Shown: piece by piece, positions 21,370 through 37,063 of the stretch
Numbering within the stretch: position 1 is the stretch's first letter
Layout of the letters: each line of letters opens with the position of its first letter
Assembly: GCA_030068145.1 (NCBI GenBank)
Contig: JAPJBO010000250.1
Location: 1 to 64,000 of the forward strand
Length of the DNA: 64,000 nucleotides
Direction: 5' to 3'
Source: Diplonema papillatum
Taxonomy: Eukaryota; Euglenozoa; Diplonemea; Diplonemida; Diplonemidae
Made by a program: the position numbers and the translations under genes
Notes under the pieces: generated by a model
The model's input: only the letters and a program-made list of their open reading frames with translations
What the model was told of the DNA's origin: nothing
The model's database searches: none

Positions 21370-21545
21370 GAGACCTCGAAGGAGAAGCGAAGCGCCAAGC
21401 GCGCGCCTGAGCGCGACGACCAAGACGAGCTGAAGAGGCGAAAGCCTGACACATCACATGCGAAGAGGTATCCGCGGCTCCGGCGATGCAGATTCATCGC
21501 CATAGATTGTTTGCAGTCTAGTCCCAAAGTACCACAGTCTAACAG
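21370..21545 (+). pseudogene. LINE 3'-end fragment (family B), plus strand
   Basis: Encodes KRSAKRAPERDDQDELKRRK and continues into a 3' UTR like GGCGATGCAGATT...CGCC...GATTGTTTGCA, matching the C-terminus and 3' UTR of the LINE copies at 28-37 kb. It is diverged and lacks the CGATTACACT tail. Abutting the LSU array, it lies opposite in strand to the main LINE cluster. Confidence 0.75.
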
Positions 21546-21825
21546 AGGCCATCAGGGGGTAGAATAGACCGGCTCCTTCATTGGGATGACGTGTATTGGA
21601 TGCACGAGAGTATCCCGTGACCCGTAATCCGGAGTTTTGATGCCGTTCCTGGGGATATCTCGATACCCCGTGGGTCGGGTACCACATCGTATCGTGGTGG
21701 CACCGAACGGGCAACAGAAGCGGAAGGAGGCCCTTCAAGTCAGACCGTACGGTGGGGACGATGAGGACCGTGCGTCAGTCTGCTGCCGAAGGCACCCCGC
21801 CCCTACGCAGGCTGGTCGGGGCCTC
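21546..21825. other. No gene recognised; 3' flank of two-exon gene I
   Basis: Nothing identifiable; would contain the 3' UTR of the gene read on the minus strand. Confidence 0.35.
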
Positions 21826-25691
<3,866 letters not shown>

Positions 25692-26243
25692 AGCGGGACG
25701 ATTCCTTTTGTGTTTTCTTTTTTTTCTTTGTGCTTCCGGCGATACCCCCCCCGCGCAGTCAGCGTCTCCCACACCCGTTTTTCCCCCTTGTATAAACACC
25801 AAAAAAAAAAAAAAAAAAAAAAAAAAAACGACTCAGACGGTAGCTTCCTGGTTCGGCGAGGGTCCCAGAGAGTGACTGGCGTTTTGCTTCTGCGTAAGAT
25901 GACAAAAAGGGTTGTGTTTTTTTTTTTTTTTTCCTTCTTTTCTTTTTTTCGTTTTACTCCTGTGAAGTTGTCCTGTTTGTGTGGAGATAGAAGTGACTGG
26001 GGGTTTACCCTCGCTCCTCTCTCTTCCTCTTTTTTGTTATCGTGAGTCCCAAATGACATGAATCGCATTGTTCTCCATTGTTTGCCCCCTTTTCTATATA
26101 CCTGCTCGTAGTCGCCGATGAAAGATTCCCAGGGACTTTTGATCAACGGCCCCGCCAAAACCACCAAAATCCATTTCAGCGCGTCTTCAGCTGACGTACA
26201 ACTCCACAGGTAGGAAGCAGGCAGAATCAACAAGCGGGTGTGA
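25692..26243. other. No gene; poly(A) at 25801-25827
   Basis: 5' flank of gene I on the minus strand. 26165-26240 (TCAGCTGACGTACAACTCCA) recurs at 37955-38010. T-rich at 25918-25935. Confidence 0.45.
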
Positions 26244-28089
26244 CACACCCTATTTCACACCCTCCTATTTCACACCCTATTTCCGGGTGTGCACACCCTT
26301 TTTCACACCCCTATTTCACACCCTACCCTATTTCACACCCCTATTTCACACCCTATTCCAGGTGTGTGCACCCTATTTCCGGGTGTGCACACCCTCCTAT
26401 TTCACACCCTATTTCACACCCCTATTTCACACCCCTATTTCACACCCTATTTCCAGGTGTGTGCACCCTATTTCGGGTGTGCACACCCTATTTCACACCC
26501 TATTTCCGGGTGTGCACACCTAGCAAGCTTCGGCGCGTCAAGTTGGAATCCTTACGTTTCTGAGCGACCTCCTCATATCCACTCGCCAAAAGCGAGGTTG
26601 GAGGGTAAGCAAAAACTGACAAACGCAGGCCCACCGTTTGCCCCCTTTTTGTACTCCCCCTTCGAATCCCTTCGTTCCGTCTCTGACGGCCCCCTTTTTT
26701 GCCGGTATGTTCTTCCCCATTCATCTGTTCCCCACCTTTTTCCCGTGACTTCGACGGATGCCTCTCCTTATGCTCTGCTGCAATAAACAGCTGGGAGATA
26801 GCGGAGCAGCCAAGAACGCAGCCAATTCAGTTCTATCGACTTCCCAGGAATAGCGAAGAATACGAAGGAATTCCAACCCTCCTATTTCATACCCTATTTC
26901 CGGGTGTGCACACCCTATTTCACACCCCTATTTCCGGGTGTGCGCACCCTATTTCACACCCCTATTTCACACCCTATTTCACACCCCTATTTCACACTCT
27001 ATTTCACAACCCTATTTCACACCCTATTTCGCACCCTATTTCACACCCCTATTTCACACCCTATTTCCGGGTATTTCACACCCCTATTTCCGGGTGTGCG
27101 CACCCTATTTCACACCCCTATTTCACACCCTATTTCACACCCCTATTTCACACCCTATTTCACACCCCTATTTCACACTCTATTTCACACCCCTATTTCA
27201 CACCCTATTTCCGGGTGTGCGCACCCTATTTCCGGGTGTGCACACCCTATTTCACACCCCTACTTCCGGGTGTGCGCACCCTATTCACACCCCTATTTCA
27301 CACCCTATTTCACACCCTATTTCACACCCCTATTTCACACTCTATTTCACACCCCTATTTCACACCCTATTTCACACCCTATTTCCGGGTGTGTGCACCC
27401 TATTTCCGGGTGTGCACACCCTATTTCGCACCCCTATTTCACACCCTATTTCCGGGTGTGCACACCCTCCTATTTCCGGGTGTGCGCACCCTATTTTTCA
27501 CACCCTATTTCACACCCCTATTTCGCACCCTATTTCACACCCCTACTTCACACCCTATTTCACACCCTATTTCCGGATGTGCACACCCTCCTATTTCACA
27601 CCCCTATTTCCGGGTGTGCGCACCCTATTTCACACCCCTATTTCCGGGTGTGCGCACCCTATTTCACACCCTATTTCCGGGTGTGCACACCCTATTTCAC
27701 ACCCTATTTCACACCCCTATTTCACACTCTATTTCACACCCCTATTTCACACCCTATTTCACACCCTATTTCCGGGTGTGTGCACCCTATTTCCGGGTGT
27801 GCACACCCTATTTCACACCCTATTTCCGGGTGTGCACACCCTCCTATTTCCGGGTGTGCGCACCCTATTTTTCACACCCTACTTCACACCCCTATTTCGC
27901 ACCCTATTTCGCACCCCTATTTCACACCCTACTTCACACCCTACTTCACACCCTATTTCACACCCTATTTCCGGATGTGCACACCCTATTTCACACCCCT
28001 ATTTCACACCCCTATTTCCGGGTGTGCGCACCCTATTTCACACCACCCCTATTTCACACCCTATTTCACACCCTATTTCGCACCCTATT
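26244..28089. repeat. CACACCCTATTT satellite, left block
   Basis: Mixture of 12-mers CACACCCTATTT, 13-mers CACACCCCTATTT and 21-mers in which CCGGGTGTGCACACCCTATTT contributes the perfect palindrome GGGTGTGCACACCC. It is interrupted at 26521-26877 by the TIR element. The long His/Pro/Phe-rich frames that cross it in all three frames are repeat artefacts. Confidence 0.95.
26543..26877. mobile_element. TIR element inside the satellite
   Basis: Inverted copy of 11310-11648 with ends TTGGAATCC and GGAATTCCAA. Satellite continues on both sides. Confidence 0.6.
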
Positions 28090-28112
28090 GAGCCAATTCA
28101 CCTACCCCCTGA

Positions 28113-28911
28113 TCGAGTGTAATCGAGCGTAATCGTTTGGATTAGAATGCAAAGAATCTGTGGCGATAATCTGCATCGCTAGCGTAATCGAGTGTAATCG
28201 AGTGTAATCGTTTGGATTAGAATGCAAAGAATCTGTGGCGATAATCTGCATCGCCGACGGCGCGGTTATCTCTTCGCACGTGATGTGTCATGCTTTCGCC
28301 TCTTTAGCTCGTCTTGATCGTCGCGCTCAGGCGCGCGTTTGGTGCTTCGCTTCTTCTTCGATTGCTCGTCGAGGTTCATCGGTTGCGCGTCGATTTCTGC
28401 TTTTTCCCAGCGCCTGGGCGATGGTCGTGGCGCATCGACGCGTCCTTTGCGTCTTTTCGGTACCGGCTCCGCCGCGGAGTCTGGTTGCCGCTTCTTCGCT
28501 GGCGTTGGCGCCGTCTTCCCGACCTTCGCTGCTGATGTCGGCGTTGATGTTGCGGGTTCTCGCTCGTCTTCCTCTGCTTCCGGCAGAACGAGCACCACGT
28601 TCTCACGTTTCGCCTGTCTCGGCGCTGGCGCGGGACCCTCCGGCTCCGCCTTCCTCTTCTCCGTTGTTGTTTCTTCACCTCTCGCCACGGCCGCCCGGTG
28701 GTGCCCTTTCCTGCAGCAGTGCCCGGGTCTCCTACTCCTCAGGTCGGCGTGTTTCTTACAGCCGTCGCACGTCGGCATGCCATGATCGAGGCATCGGTGG
28801 TGATGGTTGCGACAGCACTCCGCTGTCGTCTTACACGTGGCGCACTGCGTCATCCGGTGCTCGGCACACATTTTTACGGCTAGGCCATCACCCTCCCTGT
28901 GATGGGCCAGT
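28113..28911 (-). mobile_element. LINE family B copies 1 and 2 (5'-truncated)
   Basis: 28113-28182 is a 3'-UTR-only copy. 28183-28911 has the tail, 3' UTR and the last 214 codons (stop at 28266). The right (5') limit after GATGGGCC is followed by degenerate tail decamers (28912-28970, GTGTAATCGA drifting to GTGTAGTAGA). Confidence 0.85.
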
Positions 28912-28970
28912 GTAATCGAGCGTAATAGAGTGTAGTAGAGTGTAGTAGAGCGTTGTAGAGTGTGATCGAG

Positions 28971-29255
28971 ATTGACACTAGTATTTTGGGTTCGACCACT
29001 GGTGGACCCCTGACTGGCCCATAAGCGACCATGTTGACCACTGTCTGGCCCAAGACGTGCCAAGCATAAGCATACGAGGGACGGAAACCGCAGGCAAATG
29101 TGCATATGAGACCGGAAGCTCTCGAGATGAAGATGTTCTAAATCATGGCAGCAAGCACGGGGACTGCAGGCGGGTTGGTGGCGAAAAGGGACAGAAAGAT
29201 CTTCGAGCGACTGTGAGCAGCCTAGCAAGACGGGATGATGAATGATGAAGAAGCG
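28971..29255. other. Unassigned segment in the LINE cluster
   Basis: CGACCACTGGTGGACCCCTG...GACCACTGTCTGGCCC contains short imperfect repeats of a TGGCCC motif. No coding frame. Confidence 0.35.
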
Positions 29256-29760
29256 CTAAGTGATCGCAAAGGTCCTTGTCTGGCGACCGACCTTCCTTGA
29301 AAGGAAGGTCGGTAGCCAGACATTTTTGGACGGCTTTGTCAGCAAGGTGCAGGCGATGCACGGGCTCCATGATGACCTCGTCAACGGCCCCACAGGCGTA
29401 CACTCACTAGCCGTCGTGAAGAGGCCTCTGTCTGTAACCACCTTTTTCATCCTTGGGAGCAGTGCATCGCCAGGGAGATCGAACCCCAAGGCAAGGAGCG
29501 ACTCTTGCAGCTTCTGAAAGTAATCCAGCACGTACTGGAGATACTTGGTTGTCGTTGCTGGATCCTTCTGCCGCACAAGTGCTGCAAACACAAGCCGCAT
29601 CCTCCATCTCTGCTCCATCGTGTCCAGGTACGAGAACGTCAGGCAGAGGATATCTTTGCTCCCCGGAAGCTCTCCTGCATCCCCGGCAATGACGAAGTCA
29701 CCACCCCCAAGCCGGAGCAGAAACTCCATGTCACCGAGGACAAGGTGCCTACCGAGCGCT
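29256..29760 (-). CDS. Unrecognised protein-like frame
   Basis: From ATG 29729 the frame has 157 codons and is open further upstream. It has balanced composition and plausible helices (CLTFSYLDTMEQRWRMRLVF, then YLQYVLDYFQKLQESLLAL). No family recognised. The 3' end runs through a near-perfect 22-bp hairpin (29277-29322), so the true C-terminus may be earlier. It is single copy in the window, unlike its surroundings, and lies between LINE copies inside the TIR segment. It could be an exon of a captured or transposon-borne gene. Confidence 0.35.
29277..29322. repeat. Hairpin with 22-bp arms
   Basis: TGTCTGGCGACCGACCTTCC and its complement with one mismatch around a 2-base loop. Confidence 0.85.
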
Positions 29761-29872
29761 CGGCGAACACCCTATCGCCTGGAACTGGCCCGCACGGAAT
29801 GCCTAAAGGCTCAAGTACTAACTGCGCTAAATTTAATATATGCGAGCTATTGCGAGATAGTGTGGTACTCAT

Positions 29873-30205
29873 TTGCATGCAAATGACTCCCCACTGACGC
29901 AACAAGAAGACGCCGATGCTCTATCGAATCACGCGATGGATGAGGTTCAGAGACGAGCGACAGCCGAGTATCGGGACTCGGCGACCGCGAAATCGTACGC
30001 GATGAAGAGCGCGATGCGACGGCTGACGAGTATCGTGCAGACGCCGATTCACCCGGCGCTTGAGATGCAAGTCAACGTCCTGACGTCTCTCGGAGGCGGG
30101 AACATGGCCGGACTCAACAAGAGACCACAAATAGCAAACCAGCAGGCGTTTGAAGCTGTGATGCGCGCCTACGAAGCCGCCGCACGAGAGCAGACGGCGA
30201 AGTAG
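29873..30205 (+). CDS. Unrecognised 110-codon frame
   Basis: The sequence is alpha-helical and Ala-rich (QRRATAEYRDSATAKSYAMK) and ends YEAAAREQTAK. Codon use is GC-rich like the LINE ORFs. The ATG at 29873 lies in TTTGCATGCAAATG, so a true start could be upstream or by splicing. It is followed 12 bases later by the next frame. Possibly the C-terminal part of a larger protein. No family recognised. Confidence 0.35.
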   Translation: MHANDSPLTQQEDADALSNHAMDEVQRRATAEYRDSATAKSYAMKSAMRRLTSIVQTPIHPALEMQVNVLTSLGGGNMAGLNKRPQIANQQAFEAVMRAYEAAAREQTAK

Positions 30206-30217
30206 GCCGGCGACAAG

Positions 30218-30583
30218 GTGCGAGCCGTACCGCAGGCTGGGCTCCGCAAAGCTGCAACACTGAATGGCAGTTTTCGACCGCAGACGCATTACCCGTCGGG
30301 ATGGGAGCGCAAGCAGGCTCGATGGAATCACGAAGTCAAGCAGGAGAGACGAACTGCGCAGACTGAGCGCAAGACGTGCACCAAGGGCAGACCAGGACGT
30401 TGGGACCGTGCGAAGTCGAAGAAGGAGTCCAAAAGCGAAGCAACAACACCAACGCGGAAACGCAACTCGAAGGCAGCCAAGCGGGCCTCCAGTGAAGTAA
30501 CGAAGCTCATCCGAGTGTCCGATGAAACCCCTTGTCAATACCACCCAACGACTGCGACGCGCGTGCGAAATGTCGGACGCTAG
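30218..30583 (+). CDS. Unrecognised Lys/Arg-rich frame
   Basis: Read in a different frame just after the previous one. Very basic (RKQARWNHEVKQERRTAQTE, KSKKESKSEATTPTRKR). It starts at a GTG, not ATG, so the start is not supported. 30568-30662 overlaps the inverted dispersed repeat of 9.1 kb, which sets a limit to real coding. Low confidence. Confidence 0.25.
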   Translation: MRAVPQAGLRKAATLNGSFRPQTHYPSGWERKQARWNHEVKQERRTAQTERKTCTKGRPGRWDRAKSKKESKSEATTPTRKRNSKAAKRASSEVTKLIRVSDETPCQYHPTTATRVRNVGR

Positions 30584-30963
30584 CGTCTGTCAAGAGCATG
30601 CGTGACTCAGCCGTGTTTTAAAGGTGAGATGAGAGGCACCGGCTCACTCTGTCAAAGGACTATACTAACGCAACAAGAAGACGAGCTAATGCGAGATAGT
30701 GGTACCCGAGCCCGTACGCACTCGACAACCTGCTTCCGTGAGTCAGCCCGAACTTCCTGGTCTCCAGCTACACTGCCTGTCGCGGTCATTTTTTCAGACT
30801 AATATTCTTGTTTTTATTCCAATTTCAATATCCTGTCATCAGCACCTTTTTAGCCCCGGAAGAAGGTGCGTTAGTGGGCCCGTTGAACCGGCCTATCAAG
30901 ATTGGCTGAGTGTCACGCCTTTAATCAATTACTGCAGTACCCCCCCAATTCACCCAAATGTTG
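30584..30963. other. Unassigned, contains ACGCAACAAGAAGACG repeat
   Basis: ACGCAACAAGAAGACG at 30668 duplicates 29896-29911, and GCGAGATAGTG is also shared, so 29.85-29.91 and 30.66-30.71 kb are related junctions around an inserted 770-bp block. Confidence 0.4.
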
Positions 30964-31686
30964 ATCGAGTGTAATCGAGCGTAATCGTTTGGATTAGAAT
31001 GCAAAGAATCTGTGGCGATAATCTGCATCGCCGACGGCGCGGTTATCTCTTCGCACGTGATGTGTCATGCTTTCGCCTCTTTAGCTCGTCTTGATCGTCG
31101 CGCTCAGGCGCGCGTTTGGTGCTTCGCTTCTTCTTCGATTGCTCGTCGAGGTTCATCGGTTGCGCGTCGATTTCTGCTTTTTCTCGGCGCCTGGGCGATG
31201 GTCGTGGCGCATCGACGCGTCCTTTGCGTCTTTTCGGTACCGGCTCCGCCGCGGAGTCTGATTGCCGCTTCTTCGCTGGCGTTGGCGCCGTCTTCCCGAC
31301 CTTCGCTGCTGATGTCGGCGTTGATGTTGCGGGTTCTCGCTCGTCTTCCTCTGCTTCCGGCAGAACGAGCACCACGTTCTCACGTTTCGCCTGTCTCGGC
31401 GCTGGCGCGGGACCCTCCGGCTCCGCCTTCCTCTTCTTCGCCGTTGTTTCTTCACCTCTCGCCACGGCCGCCCGGTGGTGCCCTTTCCTGCAGCAGTGCC
31501 CGGGTCTCCTACTCCTCAGGTCGGCGTGTTTCTTACAGCCGTCGCACGTCGGCATGCCATGATCGAGGCATCGGTGGTGATGGTTGCGACAGCACTCCGC
31601 TGTCGTCTTACACGTGGCGCACTGCGTCATCCGGTGCTCGGTACACATTTTTACGGCTAGGCCATCACCCTCCCTGTGATGGGCCT
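30964..31686 (-). mobile_element. LINE family B copy 3 (5'-truncated)
   Basis: Tail, 3' UTR and coding 31684-31043. Its 5' limit is at the same GATGGGCC position as copy 2, and the two are almost identical, so they are either one duplication or share a preferred stop of the reverse transcriptase. Confidence 0.85.
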
Positions 31687-32632
31687 AGCGTAATCGAGTG
31701 TAATCGTTTGGATTAGAATGCAAAGAATCTGTGGCGATAATCTGCATCGCCGACTGCGCGGTTATCTCTTCGCACGTGAAGTGTCATGCTTTCGCCTCTT
31801 TAGCTCGTCTTGATCGTCGCGCTCAGGCGCGCGTTTGGTGCTTCGCTTCTTCTTCGATTGCTCGTCGAGGTTCATCGGTTGCGCGTCGACTTCTGCTTTT
31901 TCTCGGCGCCTGGGCGATGGTCGTGGCGCATCGACGCGTCCTTTGCGTCTTTTCGGTACCGGCTCCGCCGCGGAGTCTGATCGCCGCTTCTTCGCTGGCG
32001 TTGGCGCCGTCTTCCCGACCTTCGCTGCTGACGTCGGTGTTGATGTTGCGGGCTCTCGCTTGCCTTCTGCTGCTTCCTGCAGAATGAACACCACGTTCTC
32101 ACGCTTCGCCTGTCTCGGCGCTGGCGCGGCGCCCTCCAGCTCCGCCTTCCTCTTCTTCGATGCTGCTTCTTCTCCTCTCGCCACGGTCGCCCGGTGGTGC
32201 CCCTTCCGACAGCACAGTTTGGGCCTTCGACTCCGCAAATCCGCGAGCCGGCTGCAGTGCGCACACGTCGGCATGCCATGATCAAGGCACCGGTGGTGTC
32301 CGTTGCGGCAGCACTCTGCGATCGTCTTGCACGTCGCGCATTGCGTCAGGCGGTGCTGCGCGCAGAACTTCACCGCAAGGCCGTCGTCTTCCTTGTGGTG
32401 GGCCTTACAGCACCACGCCACCGACTTGCCCCGGCGCTTGCAGACGTCGCACTTCACCTTTTGGTGCTCGTGGCACACCCGCTCACCCCACTTTTCGTGT
32501 TGGGGAACCCCTTCCGGCACGTACCACGGATCCCCTCCGACGACTGTCGACTTCCTGCCTTTCTTCTTCTCCGTAGCGTCGTTGAACACCGCCCATCTCG
32601 CCGCACGCTCCGCCCTTCCACCTCCGTACGTG
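31687..32632 (-). mobile_element. LINE family B copy 4 (5'-truncated, diverged)
   Basis: Coding 32630-31762 (about 290 codons) starts abruptly at a GTACG that in copy 5 is internal. Many substitutions relative to copy 5 leave the protein similar (same Cys/His spacing), so it is from a different active lineage rather than a degraded copy. Confidence 0.85.
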
Positions 32633-35600
32633 TAATCGAGTGTAATCGAGTGTAATCGAGTGTAATCGTTTGGATTAGAATGCAAAGAATCTGTGGCGAT
32701 AATCTGCATCGCCGACTGCGCGGTTATCTCTTCGCACGTGAAGTGTCATGCTTTCGCCTCTTTAGCTCGTCTTGATCGTCGCGCTCAGGCGCGCGTTTGG
32801 TGCTTCGCTTCTTCTTCGATTGCTCGTCGAGGTTCATCGGTTGCGCGTCGATATCTGCTTCTTCTCGGCGCCTGGGCGATGGTCGTGGCGCATCGACGCG
32901 TCCTTTGCGTCTTTTCGGTACCGGCTCCGCCGCGGAGTCTGCTTGCCGCTTCTTCGCTGGCGTTGGCGCCGTCTTCCCGACCTTCGCTGCTGATGTCGGC
33001 GTTGATGTTGCGGGTTCTCGCTCGTCTTCCTCTGCTTCCGGCAGAACGAGCACCACGTTCTCACGTTTCGCCTGTCTCGGCGCTGGCGCGGGACCCTCCG
33101 GCTCCGCCTTCCTCTTCTTCGTTGTTGTTTCTTCACCTCTCGCCACGGCCGCCCGGTGGTGCCCTTTCCTGCAGCAGTGCCCGGGTCTCCTACTCCTCAG
33201 GTCGGCGTGTTTCTTACAGCCGTCGCACGTCGGCATGCCATGGTCGAGGCATCGGTGGTGATGGTTGCGACAGCACTCCGCTGTCGTCTTACACGTGGCG
33301 CACTGCGTCATCCGGTGCTCGGCACACATTTTTACGGCTAGGCCATCACCCTCCCTGTGATGGGCCTGGCAGCACCACGCCACCGACTTGCCCCGGCGCT
33401 TGCACACGTCGCACTTCACCTTTTGGTGCCCGGGGCACACCCGCTCACCCCACTTTTCGTGTCGGGGAATCCCTTCCGGCACGAGCCACGGATCCCCTCC
33501 GACGACAGCCGACTTCTTGCCTCTCTTCTTCTCCGTAGCGTCATCGAAGGCCGCCCATCTCGCCGCACGCTCCGCCCTTTCTCTTCCGTACGTCGGGAAA
33601 AGGTCCATCCCCCACGCCTCGCCGGTGAACGCATGCCGGCTCGCCTTCAGCTGCGTCTCCAAGATTCCCATCGTCTCCTCGCCGCCGCGGAAAATTGGCC
33701 TCATCTCGTAGCCCGTGAGGCATGGGGGGGCCCCTACCGTTCTCAATGAACCTATCTTCTCCAGCTTTCTACCCGGCAGAAGCGGCCCCACCCCTTTCCG
33801 CTCAAGCGCTTCCCCGATCGTTTTCAGCATCCGCGCCAACATTCTCGCACGGATACACAGCGGCGTCCCACCTGTCGTCGCCACTAAACTGCCCGGTAGA
33901 TCGAGCCCGGTGTACACTTCGAAGTCTACTGCGAGCTCTGCCGTCGAGACGTCACCCGCTACCGACCAGCACATCCCATCCAGCCAATACTGCAGCGCCC
34001 GGAACCACCTCTCTCCTGCGACCGCCGTGAAGGTCCCCGGTCCAGCGATCGCTTCGAAATTCAGCCGGCGCGGGGGGCAGTCGTCAGGGTGCAGTTGTCT
34101 CCAGGGGTGGCCGACTGCCCGGTCTCTTCCTTCTCTCTCCAGCCGTCGTCTCTCTTGCATGACTTCCGCCATGAATGTGTGCAGCACTTCGATGTTGATT
34201 CGACTTCCCTTCGGCAGAATCCCGTGTTCTTGCAGGCACGGAGGCCAAGTCGAGCGATCTGCGTCAACAATTTCGGCATACTGCTGTTGCATTCGGATTC
34301 GCTCATACGCCCGGCACTGCCACCAAATGTGGCCCAGAGTTTCTTCCGTCGCCTCGTCACAGCGTCTGCACAGCCCGTCACCTCCCCACAGCTTGGCAGC
34401 ATGTGATTCCGTCATCACCGACCCTGCTACGACCTCGGCAACGTCCCGCGCGGCCGTCAGCGTTGTCGACGCCTTCAGCCCGTAGGCATTCGTCGCGGTG
34501 TAGTCGACACCCGCCCGTACCCCTCCGAAGTTTGTGCGCCTCTTCTCGAGCTCCCCTAGTCGCCAGCCGTGAATCGCCTTTCTCAGGGTGTGCCCTCGCT
34601 CCCCCTTACTCTGTCGCACCAGTCTCAGCACATTCCCTGCCTCGTCCTCGGCGTCGTCGAGATCTTCCGTCCATCGTATACCGAGCTTTTTTGCATGCTC
34701 GGCCGCAATACCGATCGGTCCCCATGCGCGGATTCTGCTGCCATACGCCCTTCGAACTGTTGCGACGCGGGCCCTCCATACCGGCCTCTTTCGGCACACT
34801 TCTGCAATCATACCGAGCGACCGATACGGCAGCACTGAGTAGGGGTCGAGCACGTGGGCCTTGTTTAGAATGCCCAACACGGCCTCCTGTGCCCGATGCA
34901 GCCTCACCGGGTCCCAGACGCCTCTGAGTAACGCTGCGGTGAACTTCCCCAGCCCCCGCACCGTCGGAAGCGCGAACTCCGAGCCGTATGTCGCCGCCGG
35001 TAAAACTGCCATCGCCGCTAGTCCCGACCTCTGCGTCATCGAGATCGGCAGAGCTCCCAACCGTTCGGCCTCCTCTGCACGCTGGTCGTAGCGCAGGTCC
35101 GTTGTCCTGCGTGTTCGCTTCGTGCCGACTAGACACCCTACGATGGTGAGCTCCTCCTTCGTCGCGATAAGTGCGCCGCCTACCCTCAACTTCGCTTCAT
35201 ACGCCTTCGGCGTCCCAAAAGCAAACGTCTTCGGTATCCCGATCGACATGCCGGTGTTCGAACAAAATCTGTCGACTTCCACCAAGGCGTTCTGCAAGCA
35301 GGCTTCCTTGAGACGCGACAGGAGGGTGAGGTCGTCCGCGAAGGATTCGCTCGTCACCCCCCCCACGTCGTCCACTCTGCGCACCACGATGGACAGCAGC
35401 GCGTTGATGAGGATCACGCTCAGGGGGCAGCCCTGCAGTATCCCATTGGTGGTGAAGAAGACACCTCCCACTCCCATGTGCAGCTTGTACCGCCTTCGTA
35501 GTCGCGCGTAAATGTCGCGCAGCGGCCCGAGGATTCTCTCATGGAGGCCCAGCTCCCCCACCAGCTTCAACACGATGTCTCGCGGCACCTTGTCAAAACA

Positions 35601-37063
35601 CTTGGCAAAGTCTAGGGCCACGCCGTATAGCTCCCTTCCCGTCAAGAGCGCTTCTTCGATTTGCGAGGCGATTTCGAATACCACGTCCACGGTTCCGTGT
35701 TTGGGCCTGAACCCGTGCTGGCTATTCGCTATCCATTTCTCCTGCCACTGGACGACGTCCCTGAGCCGCGTACTCGCCCACAAGCGATAGATCGCACTTG
35801 TGACGGTGATCGGCCGCAACGCCAGCGGGTCAAGAGTTTCGTCCTTCGGGATCAGTGTGACCGCGGCTTCCAACAACGCGTCTGGCCACGTCCCGGTCGC
35901 TTCTATCGCGTTGAACACCTCTGCCAGGGCGTTCAGTAGCGGCAATGGCAGCTTCTTCAGCTCCGCTGTGTTCCATCCGTCCACACCTGGGACACCGCCA
36001 TCCCTCTTCTTTCCAAGAATGCTTCTCAGATCCTCGCCCGTCAAATCTCGGCATTCCATCGGACGATGTTCGATGTACTCCGCATACTCCGTCCGGAACG
36101 CTTCATAGCTTGGCTCCTGTTTGCACTCGTACATCCGGTTAACCGGCGCCCACTCCTTCTGCAACGCCGCATCGATCTGCCGCGCATTCGCCGTGTACTG
36201 CCCCTCCACCTTCAGCGCCACCAGGCCATCCGCCCTCTTCTTCCTGCACCACGGTAGCAACTGCCCTTTGTTCGCGCAGTGGAGGTTTTGCATCTTGTTC
36301 TCCAGCTGTGCAATCCTTCCTTTACGCGCTTGTGCCGTCAGTGAACGGCTTCTCGCTTCCAGCTTCTGCCTGACGGTCTGGGCGACGCTCAAGTCCGGTG
36401 GACGCCGCGGGAAATTGCGCACCTTCGGTAATTGTCCGGCCATAGAATCCAGACCAGACACCACGTTCTGCCACGTCTTCTCCAGCGACCTCGGCATGCA
36501 CCCAGGTCCTTCCCCATTCAGAGCTTGCAACCCTCGGATATACGCGTCGAGGCCGTTCATCGCCTTCCGGACTCTGCTCGAGGCATATGTGTCTGCGCCC
36601 GTCCCGGTGTCCGTCGCAGATGCAATCCGCGCCCTTTTGGGCACCCTCGTCTCACCTCTTCCTCGATAGGCGGCAACGGGCCCGTCGAGCAGCCCCTGTT
36701 CCTCTGCCAGCTCGATCAGAAACTGCTCGCACGCCTTCGTCGCCGACAGCCAGAGTGCTTCCACGTTCCCTGGTGCCGCATCGCCGAAGCGATTCTTCAC
36801 CAACAACTCTTCCGCCCTTGCCGCTGTCCGCCCCTCGTCCACCTTGCTTATATGCCGCAGTGACCTCGGCATTCGATACCTCTCACACGTGTCTGCGAAC
36901 GCGGCGATGTCCAACTCCACCGTTACCATCTTGTGACTGGGTACCCGCTGCCCCTCCCCGTCCACGACGACGGTGGTCTCGCTCGCTACGAGTGCCTGCA
37001 TCGCGACGTCGTTCAACAAGATGTGGTCGATGCGTGTGCCTCGCGTGCCTGTCTTCTCGTACT
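32633..37063 (-). mobile_element. LINE family B copy 5 (longest)
   Basis: Tail decamers (32631-32670), 3' UTR (32671-32723) and a 4.3-kb open ORF2. It is 5'-truncated inside the endonuclease domain at about 37062, where the sequence switches to tail decamers (37063-37104). All members of the cluster lie on the minus strand, head to tail. Confidence 0.9.
32724..37062 (-). CDS. LINE ORF2: endonuclease end, RT, multi-zinc C-terminus (5'-truncated)
   Basis: About 1,446 uninterrupted codons; the first genuine element residues are YEKTG, and any start codon to the right comes from tail repeat. In order: the last APE motifs (RIDHILLND, SHKMV); reverse transcriptase with GFRPKHGT, LDFAKCFDKVP, GILQGCPLS and FADDLTLL (a YADD variant, about 590 codons from the right end of the frame); a C-x2-C...H-x4-C knuckle (CRRCDEATEETLGHIWWQC); and a C-terminal array of three C-x2-H-x4-C-x2-C-K...C-C-x2,3-H-H units, then a basic tail ending KHDTSRAKR. 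No RNase H was recognised. The frame has no stops, so the insertion is recent, but it cannot encode a full endonuclease. Confidence 0.9.

Noticed and set aside
20710-21567. 285-codon plus-strand repeat protein
   Set aside because: It is antisense LSU rRNA with a 66-codon period, ending in a LINE fragment; openness follows from period length.
26699-28132. 477-codon and other long plus-strand frames rich in His, Pro, Phe and Thr
   Set aside because: They simply translate the CACACCCTATTT satellite; all three frames are open.
28235-33538. Long plus-strand frames opposite LINE ORF2 (e.g. 31012-31716, 32693-33538)
   Set aside because: Shadows of the GC-rich minus-strand coding sequence; the minus frame carries all recognisable motifs.
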